In this document: one piece after another, positions 41,099-50,943 of the stretch
Position numbering within the stretch: the first letter of the stretch is position 1
Layout: every line of letters begins with the position of its first letter
NCBI RefSeq assembly: GCF_003477525.1
Contig: NZ_QUDO01000003.1
Coordinates: 101,988 to 165,987, forward strand
Source: Ruminococcus sp. AF41-9
Lineage (GTDB): Bacteria > Bacillota > Clostridia > Lachnospirales > Lachnospiraceae
Direction: 5' to 3'
DNA length: 64,000 bases
Position numbers and translations under genes: made by a program
The notes under the pieces: model-generated
Seen by the model: only the letters and a program-made list of their open reading frames with translations
Databases searched by the model: none
What the model was told of the DNA's origin: nothing

Positions 41099-41502
41099 CT
41101 GCGTCCACCTCTCTTTCCGCAAAACGGCTTACATAACTGTGGAAAAACAGTTCCCACACTCAGCGCATATGGCAGTTCAAATATTCCTGTGAATTTCTGG
41201 CAGGGAACATATGCCATTGCAGGCTCTAAATGCTGAAGATGTGAATACATTTCTGCATTTTTGCTCTTACTTCCGGGCATCATACAGTCACAGTTTCTGT
41301 TGTCATTTTCGGGCATTGCGCAGCCGTAGCTTTTCTTCTGTCCTTCCGGCATTGTATGACTGCAGTCTCTTCCTCTGTTTTCCGGCATCGCACAGCCGCA
41401 GCCTCTGCCCTGCATTTCCCGGTTTACGGGCTGTGGTTTTGTCATGCCACAGGTATGATTATATGGTCTGCCGCAGGAACGGCCCATCTGATAACTTTCC
41501 AT
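41095..41502 (-). CDS. cotJA: CotJA, spore coat protein with Cys-rich repeats
   Basis: 135 residues from ATG 41502 (MESYQMGRSCGRPYNHTCGM). The C-terminal ~45 residues are the CotJA core (LQHLEPAMAYVPCQKFTGIF, LPYALSVGTVFPQLCKPF). The N-terminal ~90 contain four C-x-C-x-MPE or related repeats (GCAMPEN, CSHTMPEG, GCAMPEN, CDCMMPG), absent from the ~80-residue Bacillus CotJA. These cysteines could crosslink in the coat; inference. A GTG-free ATG is preferred because GGAAAGGA precedes it. Confidence 0.88.
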   Translation of the reverse strand: MESYQMGRSCGRPYNHTCGMTKPQPVNREMQGRGCGCAMPENRGRDCSHTMPEGQKKSYGCAMPENDNRNCDCMMPGSKSKNAEMYSHLQHLEPAMAYVPCQKFTGIFELPYALSVGTVFPQLCKPFCGKRGGRR

Positions 41503-41655
41503 GAACAAATCCTTTCCGTCTGAAATTCCTTTACGCTATATTTTATGACATCTTCCTGAAAATAGTGAGAGCAAAGCAGTTCCGTCCGGAACAGACACCT
41601 GTTTTACTCGATTTCGGGCGGTCTGAAACAATGAAAAAATCACAAAAATTTCATA

Positions 41656-41684
41656 TTTACAAACCAGTTCAACAGTGCTATAGT
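41656..41684 (+). promoter_or_regulatory. trkA promoter
   Basis: TTTACA (41656-41661), 17-bp gap, TATAGT (41679-41684). Leaves an untranslated leader of ~180 nt before trkA. Confidence 0.7.
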
Positions 41685-41764
41685 ATCCTTGCTTATAATA
41701 TCTTATTTATCGTTTACTCACAGTTTTATAGACACAAAAACAAAAAAATATTTTTTATAAACAG

Positions 41765-41852
41765 ATCAAGTACGCTTATTTTCCGGGCATGTCTGAAAAG
41801 ATTTCTCAATAATATCCAGTCATCTTCAGACGCGCTCCAGGGCGTACTTGAT
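41765..41852 (+). ncRNA. Structured trkA leader (cis-regulatory RNA candidate)
   Basis: ATCAAGTACGC (41765-41775) pairs with GCGTACTTGAT (41842-41852), an 11-bp outer stem; inside, GTCTGAA pairs with TTCAGAC, then GAT with ATC across a two-base bulge. The outer stem ends 7 nt before GGAGG. A known c-di-AMP (ydaO) switch pattern is not visible. Could control TrkAH by K+ or c-di-AMP or protein; unknown. Confidence 0.55.
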
Positions 41853-41869
41853 ATCTTATTGGAGGATTT

Positions 41870-43228
41870 ATGCAGATAATTATTGTTGGATGCGGAAAAG
41901 TCGGACGTACCCTGGCTGAGCAGCTTCAGGAAGAAGAGTCCGATATTACACTGATCGATGTTTCTTCTAATGTGATCAATTCCCTTGAAGACGATATCGA
42001 CGCAATGGGAATCGTAGGAAACGGAGCAAGTATCAACACTCTGATGGAAGCCGGCATTGAGAATGCCGATATTCTGATCGCAGTTACAGGTTCTGATGAG
42101 ATGAACCTTCTCTGCTGTCTGATTGCTCAGAAAACAGGACACTGTCACACCATCGCCCGTGTCCGTAATCCGATCTATGCCAATGAAATTGGCTTCATCA
42201 AGAAGCGTCTTGGCGTTACCATGATCATCAACCCGGAACTGGCAGCAGCACAGGAGATTTCCCGTCTCCTTCGTTTCCCGTCTGCCATCAAAATCGACAC
42301 TTTTGCCAGAGGCCGTGTGGAACTGCTGAAATTTAAAGTTCTCCCGGAATTTGGTCTGGACGGAATGACAATTTCCCGTATCACAGAGTCTCTGCGATGC
42401 GATGTTCTGTTCTGTGCAGTGGAGAGCAGAGATTCTGTCTCTATCCCTGGCGGTAATCATGTCGTTCATGACGGAGATCTGGTTTCCATTCTCGCTTCTC
42501 CTGTCAATGCGGCTGCATTCTTTAAAAAGATCGGGCTGAAGACCAATCAGGTAAAGAATGCCATTATCGTAGGCGGCGGAACTATTTCCTATTACCTCAC
42601 CAAAGCACTTCTGGATATGAACATTTCCGTAAAGGTGATCGAACAGAACGAAGACCGCTGTGAAGTTTTAAGTGACCTGATCCCGGAAGCGACCATTATC
42701 AATGGCGACGGTACCAATCGTTCGCTCCTTATGGAAGAGGGACTCTCCCGTGCAGAAGCCTTTGTCTCTCTTACAAACCTGGACGAAGAAAACGTATTCC
42801 TTGCACTTTTTGCCAAAACCGTATCCAAAGCCAAACTGGTTGCAAAAGTAAACCGCCTTGCCTTTGATGACGTGATCGACAGTCTCGATATCGGAAGTGT
42901 GATTTACCCGAAATACATTACTGCCGATTACATTCTTCAGTATGTGCGTGCCATGCAGAACAGTATCGGAAGCAACATCGAAACTCTTTATCACATCCTG
43001 GATAATCAGGCAGAAGCTCTGGAGTTTGCAATCCGCGAGAACTCTCCTGTAGTCGGAATCCCTCTGTCAGAATTAAATCTGAAGAAAAACCTTCTGGTAG
43101 GATACTTAAACCGCAACGGTGTGGTAAAAATCCCGCGAGGCCACGATACCATCCAGGTCGGAGATACGGTGATCATCGTAACTACTCATAAGGGCCTTCG
43201 TGATATCACAGATATTCTTGAAAGGTAA
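41870..43228 (+). CDS. trkA: TrkA, K+ uptake regulatory subunit
   Basis: 452 residues with two RCK modules. IIVGCGKVGRTLAEQL (Rossmann GxGxxG) and the second IIVGGGTISYYLTKAL at mid-protein, both followed by TrkA-C domains. Cytoplasmic ring gating TrkH by NAD(H) or ATP. Translation unit with trkH 12 bases downstream. Confidence 0.92.
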   Translation: MQIIIVGCGKVGRTLAEQLQEEESDITLIDVSSNVINSLEDDIDAMGIVGNGASINTLMEAGIENADILIAVTGSDEMNLLCCLIAQKTGHCHTIARVRNPIYANEIGFIKKRLGVTMIINPELAAAQEISRLLRFPSAIKIDTFARGRVELLKFKVLPEFGLDGMTISRITESLRCDVLFCAVESRDSVSIPGGNHVVHDGDLVSILASPVNAAAFFKKIGLKTNQVKNAIIVGGGTISYYLTKALLDMNISVKVIEQNEDRCEVLSDLIPEATIINGDGTNRSLLMEEGLSRAEAFVSLTNLDEENVFLALFAKTVSKAKLVAKVNRLAFDDVIDSLDIGSVIYPKYITADYILQYVRAMQNSIGSNIETLYHILDNQAEALEFAIRENSPVVGIPLSELNLKKNLLVGYLNRNGVVKIPRGHDTIQVGDTVIIVTTHKGLRDITDILER

Positions 43229-43240
43229 AGGAGCCGGACT

Positions 43241-44680
43241 ATGAATTATTCTATCATTATTTATATTATCGGAATGATCTTAAAGATCGAGGCCGCATTT
43301 ATGGCTCTGCCTGCTGTCACAGCCCTGATCTACCGGGAAACTTCCGGAATTGCCTTCGTGATCACAATCCTCCTGTGTCTGGCAGTCGGATTTCCTCTGA
43401 CCCGTAAGAAACCGACAAAAAAAGCCTTCTATACAAAAGAAGGCTTCGTGACCGTCGCATTGAGCTGGATCGTTCTGAGTATCATGGGTGCAGTTCCATT
43501 TGTCATCAGCAGAAGCATCCCGAATCCTGTAGATGCACTTTTTGAGACAGTTTCCGGTTTCACTACAACCGGTGCCAGCATCCTCAGTGATGTAGAGGCA
43601 CTTCCTCACTGTGTGCTCATGTGGAGAAGTTTCACTCACTGGATCGGCGGAATGGGAGTTCTGGTCTTTATCCTCTCTCTTCTGCCACTGACCGGCGGGT
43701 ATCATATGAACCTGATGAAAGCAGAGAGCCCGGGACCTTCCGTCAGCAAACTTGCACCAAAGGTACAGTCCACTGCCAAAATCCTTTATACGATTTACTT
43801 TGTCATGACTGTCGCACAGATGATCCTGCTTCTTCTCGGAGGAATGCCTCTTTTTGATACAATCTGTACTGCATTCGGTACTGCCGGTACCGGTGGATTC
43901 GGTATCAAATCAGACAGTATGGCAGGCTACAGCACTTACCTTCAGGTAGTCATCACCATATTTATGATCCTGTTTGGTGTAAACTTTAATGCTTATTTTT
44001 TCATCCTCACCAAAAAGTTTGCCCAGGCATTTAAAATGGAAGAAGTGCGTTACTACTTTGGAATTATCGGAGTTGCCGTCCTGATCATCACCTGCAACAT
44101 TTATCATATGTTTGGCAGTGCTGCCAAAGCATTTCAGCAGGCGGCCTTTCAGGTTGGTTCCATCATCACGACTACCGGTTACGCCACAACCGATTTTAAC
44201 CTGTGGCCGGAAATTTCACGTACGATCCTGGTATTGCTGATGTTTATCGGAGCCTGTGCCGGAAGTACCGGAGGCGGTATTAAAGTTTCCAGAATTTTAA
44301 TCTTATGTAAGACCGTGCGAAAAGAACTGCATCTTTTCCTTCACCCGAATGCAGTAAAGAAAATAAAAATGGATGGCAAAGCCATCCCTCACGAAGTAGT
44401 CCGTTCGACCAATATTTTCTTCATTGTATACATGCTGATCTTTGCAGCTTCTCTTTTCCTGATCTCCTTCGATGACTTTGACCTGATCACGAACTTCACA
44501 GCCGTAGTTGCGACATTCAACAATATCGGTCCTGGTCTGGAGCTGGTTGGCCCTAACGGAAATTTCGGACTCTTTTCCTGGTTCTCCAAACTGATCCTCA
44601 CCTTCGATATGCTGGCAGGACGACTGGAGATTTTCCCGCTGCTTCTGTTATTTGTTCGAGATACATGGAAAAAGTTCTAA
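43241..44680 (+). CDS. trkH: TrkH-like K+ transporter
   Basis: 479 residues, many membrane spans with the four selectivity-loop signatures (e.g. ETVSGFTTTGASIL, GTAGTGGFGI, STGGGIKVSRI). It pairs with TrkA for K+ uptake across the plasma membrane. Confidence 0.92.
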   Translation: MNYSIIIYIIGMILKIEAAFMALPAVTALIYRETSGIAFVITILLCLAVGFPLTRKKPTKKAFYTKEGFVTVALSWIVLSIMGAVPFVISRSIPNPVDALFETVSGFTTTGASILSDVEALPHCVLMWRSFTHWIGGMGVLVFILSLLPLTGGYHMNLMKAESPGPSVSKLAPKVQSTAKILYTIYFVMTVAQMILLLLGGMPLFDTICTAFGTAGTGGFGIKSDSMAGYSTYLQVVITIFMILFGVNFNAYFFILTKKFAQAFKMEEVRYYFGIIGVAVLIITCNIYHMFGSAAKAFQQAAFQVGSIITTTGYATTDFNLWPEISRTILVLLMFIGACAGSTGGGIKVSRILILCKTVRKELHLFLHPNAVKKIKMDGKAIPHEVVRSTNIFFIVYMLIFAASLFLISFDDFDLITNFTAVVATFNNIGPGLELVGPNGNFGLFSWFSKLILTFDMLAGRLEIFPLLLLFVRDTWKKF

Positions 44681-44800
44681 AAAAATCGCAATTTATTTTA
44701 CTTTTTACATTTCGTTCATAGTTTTTTCACAAGTTTAGGTTAGAATAGTATTTAGAAAGACGATGAGTCTTTCTTATAAATATTTTTCTTTTTCATACGC

Positions 44801-44848
44801 GCCGGTACGAAAGTACCGGCCTCCTTCCATTTATGGGAGGATTTTTTT
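44801..44848 (+). terminator. Terminators after trkH
   Basis: GCCGGTAC-GAAA-GTACCGGC, followed by CCTCC..GGAGG and a T run. Confidence 0.78.
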
Positions 44849-44850
44849 GT

Positions 44851-45749
44851 TTACAGAACTCCTTCATAGTCAAACGCCGGAATGAAACTTTCTTCCGCAG
44901 TTTTCCCATCCTGAAAAAATCCATTGACGATTCCCAGTTCAAACGCTGCATTCAGCACTTTCTCATATTCTCTGCGTGTCACCTTACGATTTAATTCCGG
45001 ATAATTCTCCTGCTCAAAGACAGGGGTGTACTGATTCATAATACTGATATAAATCTGTTCTCCATAAGTCTGATGCAGCCAGGTCAGTGCTTCTATGGAA
45101 TTTCTGGTATGTCCCGGAAGGATGAGGTGCCGCACGATCGTTCCCCTTCTGATATAACCTTCCTCATCAAAAACTGCCACTCCTGTCTGCCTTACCATCT
45201 CTCTGATCGCTTCCCGGGCAGTCTCCGGATAATCTGCCGCATGAGAATACTGCTGTGCCAGTTCTTTCTGCGCATATTTGTAATCCGGCAGATACACGTC
45301 CACATATCCTTCCAGAAGTTTCAGGGTTTCCACCTTTTCATATCCGCTGGAATTATAAACCACAGGAAGATCCATTCCCTGTTTTCTTGCTTCTTCCAGA
45401 GCAGCGACCACATGAGGAACATAATGCGCTCCTGTCACAAGATTAATGTTCGCAGCTCCCTTCTCCTGCAGCTCCAGAAAAATCTGTGCCAGTCTCACGG
45501 TACTGATTCCAAGACCGCTTTTTCCAATGGCGATCTCACGGTTCTGGCAGAAACAGCATCGAAGCCCGCAGCCTGTAAAAAAGACTGCACCGGAACCTTT
45601 TTTCCTGAGATACAGGGTTCCTCCCACATATGCAGAGCGGCCCTCGCCGCCCGTATCTCACTGTCCATCCCGCAGAATCCGGTTTTTCCCTCTGCTCTGT
45701 TTACATGGCAGTTTCTCGGACATAAGATACAGTCCTCATATAACTTCAT
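44851..45749 (-). pseudogene. Radical-SAM protein (PflA-like), split by a one-base deletion
   Basis: The N-terminal part (start ATG 45749, MKLYEDCILCPRNCHVNRAE with GKTGFCGM) shifts out of frame after LHMWEEPCISG. The other frame continues with GAVFFTGCGLRCCFCQNREI, the radical-SAM CxxxCxxC cluster (CGLRCCFC), to a stop at 44851. Six Ts at 45598-45603 on the plus strand would need to be seven. It resembles pyruvate-formate-lyase-activating-type radical-SAM enzymes of unknown substrate; about 298 residues if restored. Divergent from trkAH. Confidence 0.8.
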
Positions 45750-45857
45750 AACATTTTTTCTCTCGCTGACCTGTATTTCTTCTGTCTGTATTTTTTTCAT
45801 CTGTATTTCCTCTGTCTGTATTTCTTCTTATCATTATACAATATTTCACAGTAAAAT

Positions 45858-46568
45858 CTATTCATATTTTACGATCTCTTTTTTCAGCCGCTTCATGATC
45901 CTCTTTTCCAGTCTGGAGATATAGGACTGTGAAATTCCCAGAAAGTCTGCTACTTCTTTCTGCGTCTTTTCCCTGCCGCCCGGATGTCCGAGGCCAAAGC
46001 GCAGGCGGATGATAGTCTGTTCTCTGGGAGAAAGTTTGCTGATTGCCTTTGCAAGGAGTGAAATCTCCACTTCGTCTTCGAGTCTTCTGGAAATCACATC
46101 CTCATCGGTTCCCAGAATATCAGACAGCAGAAGCTCATTTCCATCCCAGTCCACGTTCAGAGGCTCATCTATGGAAACTTCCATTCTGGTCTTGCTGTTC
46201 CTTCTCAGATACATCAGAATCTCATTTTCGATACATCTGGAGGCATACGTTGCAAGTTTGATATTTTTCACCGGATTAAATGTATTGATCGCCTTGATCA
46301 GTCCAATGGTCCCAATGGAGATCAGATCTTCTACCCCGACTCCTGTATTGTCAAATTTCTTCGCAATATACACTACCAGCCTGAGATTATGTTCAATCAG
46401 TTCTGATTTCGCTTCCTCTGCCTGCTCTGTTCCAAGCTTCTCCAGCACAAATGCTTCCCGCTGCGGTTCCAGCGGTGCCGGCAGAACATCATTTCCCCCT
46501 ATATAAAAAACTTCACCTGAACGGTTTAACATCAGTCTTGAAACTACCTGAAATGGATAACAGTTCAT
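45858..46568 (-). CDS. sigE: RNA polymerase sporulation sigma factor SigE
   Basis: 236 residues. [20 protein letters not shown] and [20 protein letters not shown] (region 2), [20 protein letters not shown], and [20 protein letters not shown] are hallmarks of SigE. The pro-sequence ([18 protein letters not shown]) precedes EVFYIGG, the processing area. Mother-cell sigma factor of early sporulation; drives cotJ genes in Bacillus. Downstream of its protease gene spoIIGA, as usual. Confidence 0.95.
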   Translation of the reverse strand: MNCYPFQVVSRLMLNRSGEVFYIGGNDVLPAPLEPQREAFVLEKLGTEQAEEAKSELIEHNLRLVVYIAKKFDNTGVGVEDLISIGTIGLIKAINTFNPVKNIKLATYASRCIENEILMYLRRNSKTRMEVSIDEPLNVDWDGNELLLSDILGTDEDVISRRLEDEVEISLLAKAISKLSPREQTIIRLRFGLGHPGGREKTQKEVADFLGISQSYISRLEKRIMKRLKKEIVKYE

Positions 46569-46586
46569 ATCTGCAGCCCCCTCCTG

Positions 46587-47432
46587 TTACAGTAATCTGG
46601 AATTTAAAAGTATCTCGTATTCCTTACCAAAAGCGGAGGTCTGAAAGTCAAACGCAATGACCGGATTTTCTATCTGAACCACCTCTGCCGGAGTCTGGAT
46701 GCAAAGCTTTTCCAGGGTAACTGCCAGTATCATCCCCTGCCCTTTTCCGAGACTCTGAAACGGAATCAGGCGGGGCTGCAGCCCATGGATTTCTCTGTCA
46801 TACAGCTCCTCTGGATTTTCCCTCAGGTGCTTTAGCTGTTCTGCAGTCTCCTGCGGCAGCATTTCATACAGAATTTCCTGTTTTCCAACTGAAACCGGCT
46901 TCCTGTTTACCGGGTCCGTAAGAAGGTTTCCGGAATCATAAAATCCATGATATGTATAGTTCTTTCCTCTGTAACTTAGTGTGACCGGATAAATGTTTCT
47001 CATCTGTATCCTCAGTGAATCTGCCAGATAAGACCATGCGGTGAGAATCAGCCAGGTTCCCGTACCCAGGATCACAAATACTCTCAGGCTCAGATTTCCC
47101 ATATCTGCCATCTCCCACACTCCGCCACACAGAAATGCTGCAAAATACAGGGCGAGAACTGCTTTGATCAGCAGGCTTCCTGTTTTCAGCCCGCAGCCCA
47201 CAACCAGCATTCCCACAGCACATCCTCCATGAAGCAGTATCAATGCCGGCAGAAAAAGTTCTGAACGGATACAGAGAATACAGCAGGAAAATACGGCTCC
47301 GATCCCGGCACCCAGAAGTGTACGTTTCCGGCTTCTGCTGCACCGGAAGATTTTTCCGACTGCCCGTAAAAGTATATAATCCATCAGGAGATTCGTAAGA
47401 AAAACCAGATCTATGTAGACCTCATAATGCAT
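46587..47432 (-). CDS. spoIIGA: SpoIIGA, pro-SigE protease
   Basis: 281 residues from ATG 47432 (MHYEVYIDLVFLTNLLMDYI). Five N-terminal membrane helices, then an aspartic-protease-like domain: YHGFYDSGNLLTDPVNRKPV (D-S-G) is the catalytic loop. It clips pro-SigE at the septum. A frame to 47516 exists but the Met at 47432 matches the family start. Confidence 0.93.
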   Translation of the reverse strand: MHYEVYIDLVFLTNLLMDYILLRAVGKIFRCSRSRKRTLLGAGIGAVFSCCILCIRSELFLPALILLHGGCAVGMLVVGCGLKTGSLLIKAVLALYFAAFLCGGVWEMADMGNLSLRVFVILGTGTWLILTAWSYLADSLRIQMRNIYPVTLSYRGKNYTYHGFYDSGNLLTDPVNRKPVSVGKQEILYEMLPQETAEQLKHLRENPEELYDREIHGLQPRLIPFQSLGKGQGMILAVTLEKLCIQTPAEVVQIENPVIAFDFQTSAFGKEYEILLNSRLL

Positions 47433-47659
47433 TTTCTCCCCTCCGTCAGCTCTGCTGTCTTTTTTTACTGTGTTACGCTTTCCTCTACAGCAGACAGTTT
47501 TTTTGCCACATCGCACCTGCAGTAATCTCTGTTACACTGCTTCCTGCTTTGGTAAGTGCTCTCATTATATGAAATCCGGTTCGCAGATTTTGTCAAAATC
47601 GGTAATGCACGTCTGAAAATTTATCACGTTAAATCGACAAATTTTTTCTTCTGGTTTTC

Positions 47660-47688
47660 TTGACATCCGGGTTGTCATAGCATAGAAT
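47660..47688 (+). promoter_or_regulatory. aroE promoter
   Basis: TTGACA (47660-47665), 17-bp gap, TAGAAT (47683-47688), within a 357-bp gap between spoIIGA and aroE in which nothing else is seen apart from a G+C-poor stretch. Confidence 0.78.
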
Positions 47689-47789
47689 GATAAGTAATTT
47701 CTATCATTTTTAGAATATTTTTTATTATTGTCCCAAAGCGGACAGCAGATTTTTTTCTTTTACTTATTAAACGATTGGAGGTTCTGACC

Positions 47790-48662
47790 ATGAACACAAT
47801 TACCGGCCATACCGGTCTTACTGCACTTTTGGGAAGCCCGGTAGCACACAGTATTTCCCCTTTGATGCACAATGAATCATTTCGCCTTCTGGGGCTTGAT
47901 TATGTATATTTATGCTTTGATGTAAACGAAGACACCCTTCCTGCTGCTGTTGAAGGGCTGAAGACCTGCGGCATCCGCGGTTTTAACCTTACCATGCCTA
48001 ACAAGAATAAGATCGTGGAACTTCTGGATGAACTTTCTCCGGAAGCCCAGCTGATCGGTGCTGTAAATACCGTTTTAAATGATAACGGAAAGCTGATCGG
48101 CTTTAATACAGACGGATATGGATTTATGCAGTCCGTGCGGGATGCAGGACACGATGTAAAGGGAAAGGCAGTGACTGTTATGGGTGTTGGCGGTGCTTCC
48201 ATGGCGATCTGCGCACAGTCTGCCCTGGATGGTGCTTCTGCTGTCCGGATCTTTGCACGCCGCAGCAGCCGTTACTGGAACCGTACACAGAAATTTGTGG
48301 AAAATCTGCATGCCAGAACCGGATGTGAAGTCTGTCTCTATGACAACGACGATACAAAAGCATTAAAAGAGGCCATCGATTCCAGTTATCTGCTGATCAA
48401 TGCCACTTCCGTAGGTATGGTGCCGGATATCGATGATTCTATTATTAAAGATCCTTCTCTTTTCCGTCCGGGGCTTGTAGTCGCAGATGTTGTCTACGAA
48501 CCACAGGAAACCAGACTTCTGAGAGAGGCAAAAGCCGCAGGATGCCAGACTTTCAATGGAATGTACATGCTCCTTCACCAGGGTGCCAAAGCCTTTAAAA
48601 TCTGGACCGGACAGGATATGCCGGTTTCTGTGATCAAGGAGAAATATTTTTCTGTAAAATAA
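47790..48662 (+). CDS. aroE: Shikimate dehydrogenase
   Basis: 290 residues from ATG 47790, eight bases after GGAGG. LGSPVAHSISPLMHNESFRL, FNLTMPNKNKIVELLDELS (active-site K), GAVNTVLNDNGKLIGFNTDG and VMGVGGASMAICAQSAL (NADP Rossmann). Reduces dehydroshikimate to shikimate in aromatic synthesis. Stands alone; terminator follows. Confidence 0.9.
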   Translation: MNTITGHTGLTALLGSPVAHSISPLMHNESFRLLGLDYVYLCFDVNEDTLPAAVEGLKTCGIRGFNLTMPNKNKIVELLDELSPEAQLIGAVNTVLNDNGKLIGFNTDGYGFMQSVRDAGHDVKGKAVTVMGVGGASMAICAQSALDGASAVRIFARRSSRYWNRTQKFVENLHARTGCEVCLYDNDDTKALKEAIDSSYLLINATSVGMVPDIDDSIIKDPSLFRPGLVVADVVYEPQETRLLREAKAAGCQTFNGMYMLLHQGAKAFKIWTGQDMPVSVIKEKYFSVK

Positions 48663-48708
48663 AATTTCAGCCAGATCAGGGAAGTCTCCTGAATCAGACA
48701 GTAACAAA

Positions 48709-48749
48709 GGGTGCCACCAAACCATCACACAGATGGCCCGGTGGCACCC
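48709..48749. terminator. aroE terminator
   Basis: GGGTGCCACC pairs with GGTGGCACCC (10 bp), followed by T-rich sequence. Confidence 0.8.
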
Positions 48750-48805
48750 TTATATTATTTCCGGAACTTTTTATCTTCTGTCAGTTCCCCGGAATCTTAT
48801 TTTTT

Positions 48806-48855
48806 ATCTTCTATAAATTTCCCTCAATCCTGTCTTTGATCTTCTATAAATTCCC
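48806..48855. repeat. Short direct repeat ATCTTCTATAAATT
   Basis: Copies at 48806 and 48839, 33 bp apart, just beyond the YdcF stop. Minor. Confidence 0.5.
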
Positions 48856-49323
48856 CATGATCTTATCTTTTATGATCGCCAGGATTTCTCTTGGAATATA
48901 GATCAGAAGCCTCCAGGAACGATATCTGGAAGGAATGGGATAAATTTCTTTACATCCACATTTCTTTCCGATCGCAGTCCCGCGAAATACATGGAAGTTG
49001 TTGGTCACCACTCCTACCGAATGGTCCAGTCCAATGATCTCAAGGCTGAATTTCAGATTCTCGGTGGTGCTGGTGGAGCGGCCTTCCAGGATCAGGCGTT
49101 CTCTGTCGATTCCGTGTTCTACCAGATAATTACACATTGCCTGTGCTTCGGAAATATCTTCTCCCTCTCCCTGTCCTCCGGAGAGGACTGCTTTTGTCTC
49201 AGGATTTTCTTCCAGATACTGTAATGCCCTCCTGGTACGTTCCAGAAGGGCTAAGGTAAGCCGGGTACCCTGTACATGGGCACCCAGTACGATAATATAT
49301 TCCAGATTTTGGATCTTACGCAT
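48844..49323 (-). CDS. YdcF-family (DUF218) protein
   Basis: 159 residues. [38 protein letters not shown] and [13 protein letters not shown] give the DUF218/YdcF (SanA-like) domain; usual function in envelope metabolism is poorly defined. Lacks a clear membrane helix. Overlaps the SEC-C gene by 8 bases. Confidence 0.85.
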   Translation of the reverse strand: MRKIQNLEYIIVLGAHVQGTRLTLALLERTRRALQYLEENPETKAVLSGGQGEGEDISEAQAMCNYLVEHGIDRERLILEGRSTSTTENLKFSLEIIGLDHSVGVVTNNFHVFRGTAIGKKCGCKEIYPIPSRYRSWRLLIYIPREILAIIKDKIMGNL

Positions 49324-49852
49324 TTTTTCCGCAGCAGTATTTGTATTTCTTACCGCTTCCGCATGGACACGGATCGTTACGTCCGATTTTCTTTGCTTTT
49401 ACAACGGTACCGGATTTCTTCTGCTCCAGATAGAGTTCTTTTCTCTTCTCAGGTGTGAAGATTGCATCCCACTGTGGCAGTTCATACAGCCAGTCAGCTC
49501 TTGCATCTACCATGTTTTTGTAAAGAAGTTCTTTGTCAAAGCAGAGAGAAACTTTGGTGTTCTCATCCATTGTCTCGATCGGGTTCGGAATCTTAAGACT
49601 GTCGTTGATACCGTCAAGGAATCCAACCATAGTCAGAACTTCCTGTCCGTATTTCTCAGCCAGTTCTTTTACAGTACCGGTTACAACTTCGTCCGGGTTT
49701 GTAAGAAGCTGTTCGTAGATTCCTTTTTCGATATTAAAATAATTTGCCCAGAATCTCTGAAGTTTATTACGGTCTGCCTGCTGGTCATAGGCGATGGAAC
49801 GCCACTGCTCTAAGATTGTTTTATCGCTCATTTCCTTTATCCTCTTTTCCAA
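49316..49852 (-). CDS. SEC-C motif protein
   Basis: 178 residues. Helical N-terminal region, then the zinc-binding SEC-C tail [24 protein letters not shown] proteins associate with ribosomes or SecA-like partners. Adjacent to YdcF gene, likely co-transcribed. Confidence 0.82.
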   Translation of the reverse strand: MEKRIKEMSDKTILEQWRSIAYDQQADRNKLQRFWANYFNIEKGIYEQLLTNPDEVVTGTVKELAEKYGQEVLTMVGFLDGINDSLKIPNPIETMDENTKVSLCFDKELLYKNMVDARADWLYELPQWDAIFTPEKRKELYLEQKKSGTVVKAKKIGRNDPCPCGSGKKYKYCCGKNA

Positions 49853-50053
49853 TATTTCATAGGTATATGCCTGTGGAAATACATGGAAATATCATACTCC
49901 CCCACAAGCTTTTTTATTATACCATCTTTTTAATAAAAATACAAACCATATTCTTTGTATTTTTGGTGAACAGTAACACGTTAATACGTGAATCGGTTCC
50001 GAAATTGTGGTAACCTGAATCCTGTAATTGCTGCCGGAAAATGGAAGGAATCC

Positions 50054-50881
50054 TTATTTCACACCCATTTTCTCCAACTCTGCCGCTGCCTGCTTAAAGT
50101 TATGGAACTGAATCGTGTGAATACCGAATTTCTCTGCTGCCTCACAGTTTTCTTTTCTGTCATCCAGGAATACAGATTTCTCCGGATTCAGATGATAGCG
50201 GCTGATCAGTGTCTGGTAGATATCCGGTTCCGGTTTGATCTGTTTTACCTGACAGGAAAAGACTGCCCCGTCCACATGTTTCAGGAATGGAAGCTGCTCC
50301 TGTGTGCGGTTCAGGGTATCTGTCGCATAATTGGAAAGAATATAGACATGATAACCCTTGTCCTTCAGATATTTCACCCATGTTTCCGCATAATCCATCT
50401 TTTCAACGGTTTCATTGGAACGGCGCATGACCTCACGGATGTCTTTCTCATACTGTGGAGCTGCTTTTACCATCTCATCTACATAGTACTGTTCATCCTG
50501 ACTGCTTCTGTCTCTCTCATTCCATACATCACTCAGAAAAACTGCTTTTGCGATCGTATCCCGTTCTTCTTTCGGGAATCCAAAGCTGTCCAGATACGTT
50601 TCCCAGTCATATTTTACCAGAACCTGTCCCACGTCAAAAATAATGTTTTCCATATCAGAATCCACCACCTTTTTATTTTTGTTCAAAATCCTGTATACCA
50701 TCCACATCGCATAGGCAAGCACCGGGACCATGATCGCCACTGCTATGGCTGCCTTGAAATTGCTCTGCGAATCCGGTCCCTTGCCAAATGCAAAAAACAT
50801 CGGCATACTGCACGCAAGGAGCAGAAGGATGATCACCACCCATGCTCCGATCTGTTTCCACCTGTTATTATTTTTTTTCAT
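50054..50881 (-). CDS. Membrane-anchored HAD hydrolase
   Basis: 275 residues. Two N-terminal membrane helices (GAWVVIILLLLACSMPMFFA and AAIAVAIMVPVLAYAMWMVY), then a HAD-IA domain: MENIIFDVGQVLVKYDWE (D-x-G instead of D-x-D), ILSNYATDTLN (motif II) and SVFLDDRKENCEAAEKFGI (motif IV). Likely phosphatase; substrate unknown. The fusion to a membrane anchor is not common. Confidence 0.8.
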   Translation of the reverse strand: MKKNNNRWKQIGAWVVIILLLLACSMPMFFAFGKGPDSQSNFKAAIAVAIMVPVLAYAMWMVYRILNKNKKVVDSDMENIIFDVGQVLVKYDWETYLDSFGFPKEERDTIAKAVFLSDVWNERDRSSQDEQYYVDEMVKAAPQYEKDIREVMRRSNETVEKMDYAETWVKYLKDKGYHVYILSNYATDTLNRTQEQLPFLKHVDGAVFSCQVKQIKPEPDIYQTLISRYHLNPEKSVFLDDRKENCEAAEKFGIHTIQFHNFKQAAAELEKMGVK

Positions 50882-50943
50882 AATCCTCCATAAATATAAG
50901 ACACGCCGGAGAAGTTCCCCGGCGCAATTGTCTTATTTTGTTA

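Noticed and set aside
41691..41869. ydaO-type c-di-AMP riboswitch
   Set aside because: The leader is structured, but the conserved ydaO sequence blocks are not visible.
41565..41879. 104-residue plus-strand frame before trkA
   Set aside because: Covers the promoter and structured leader of trkA; no ribosome site or family match.
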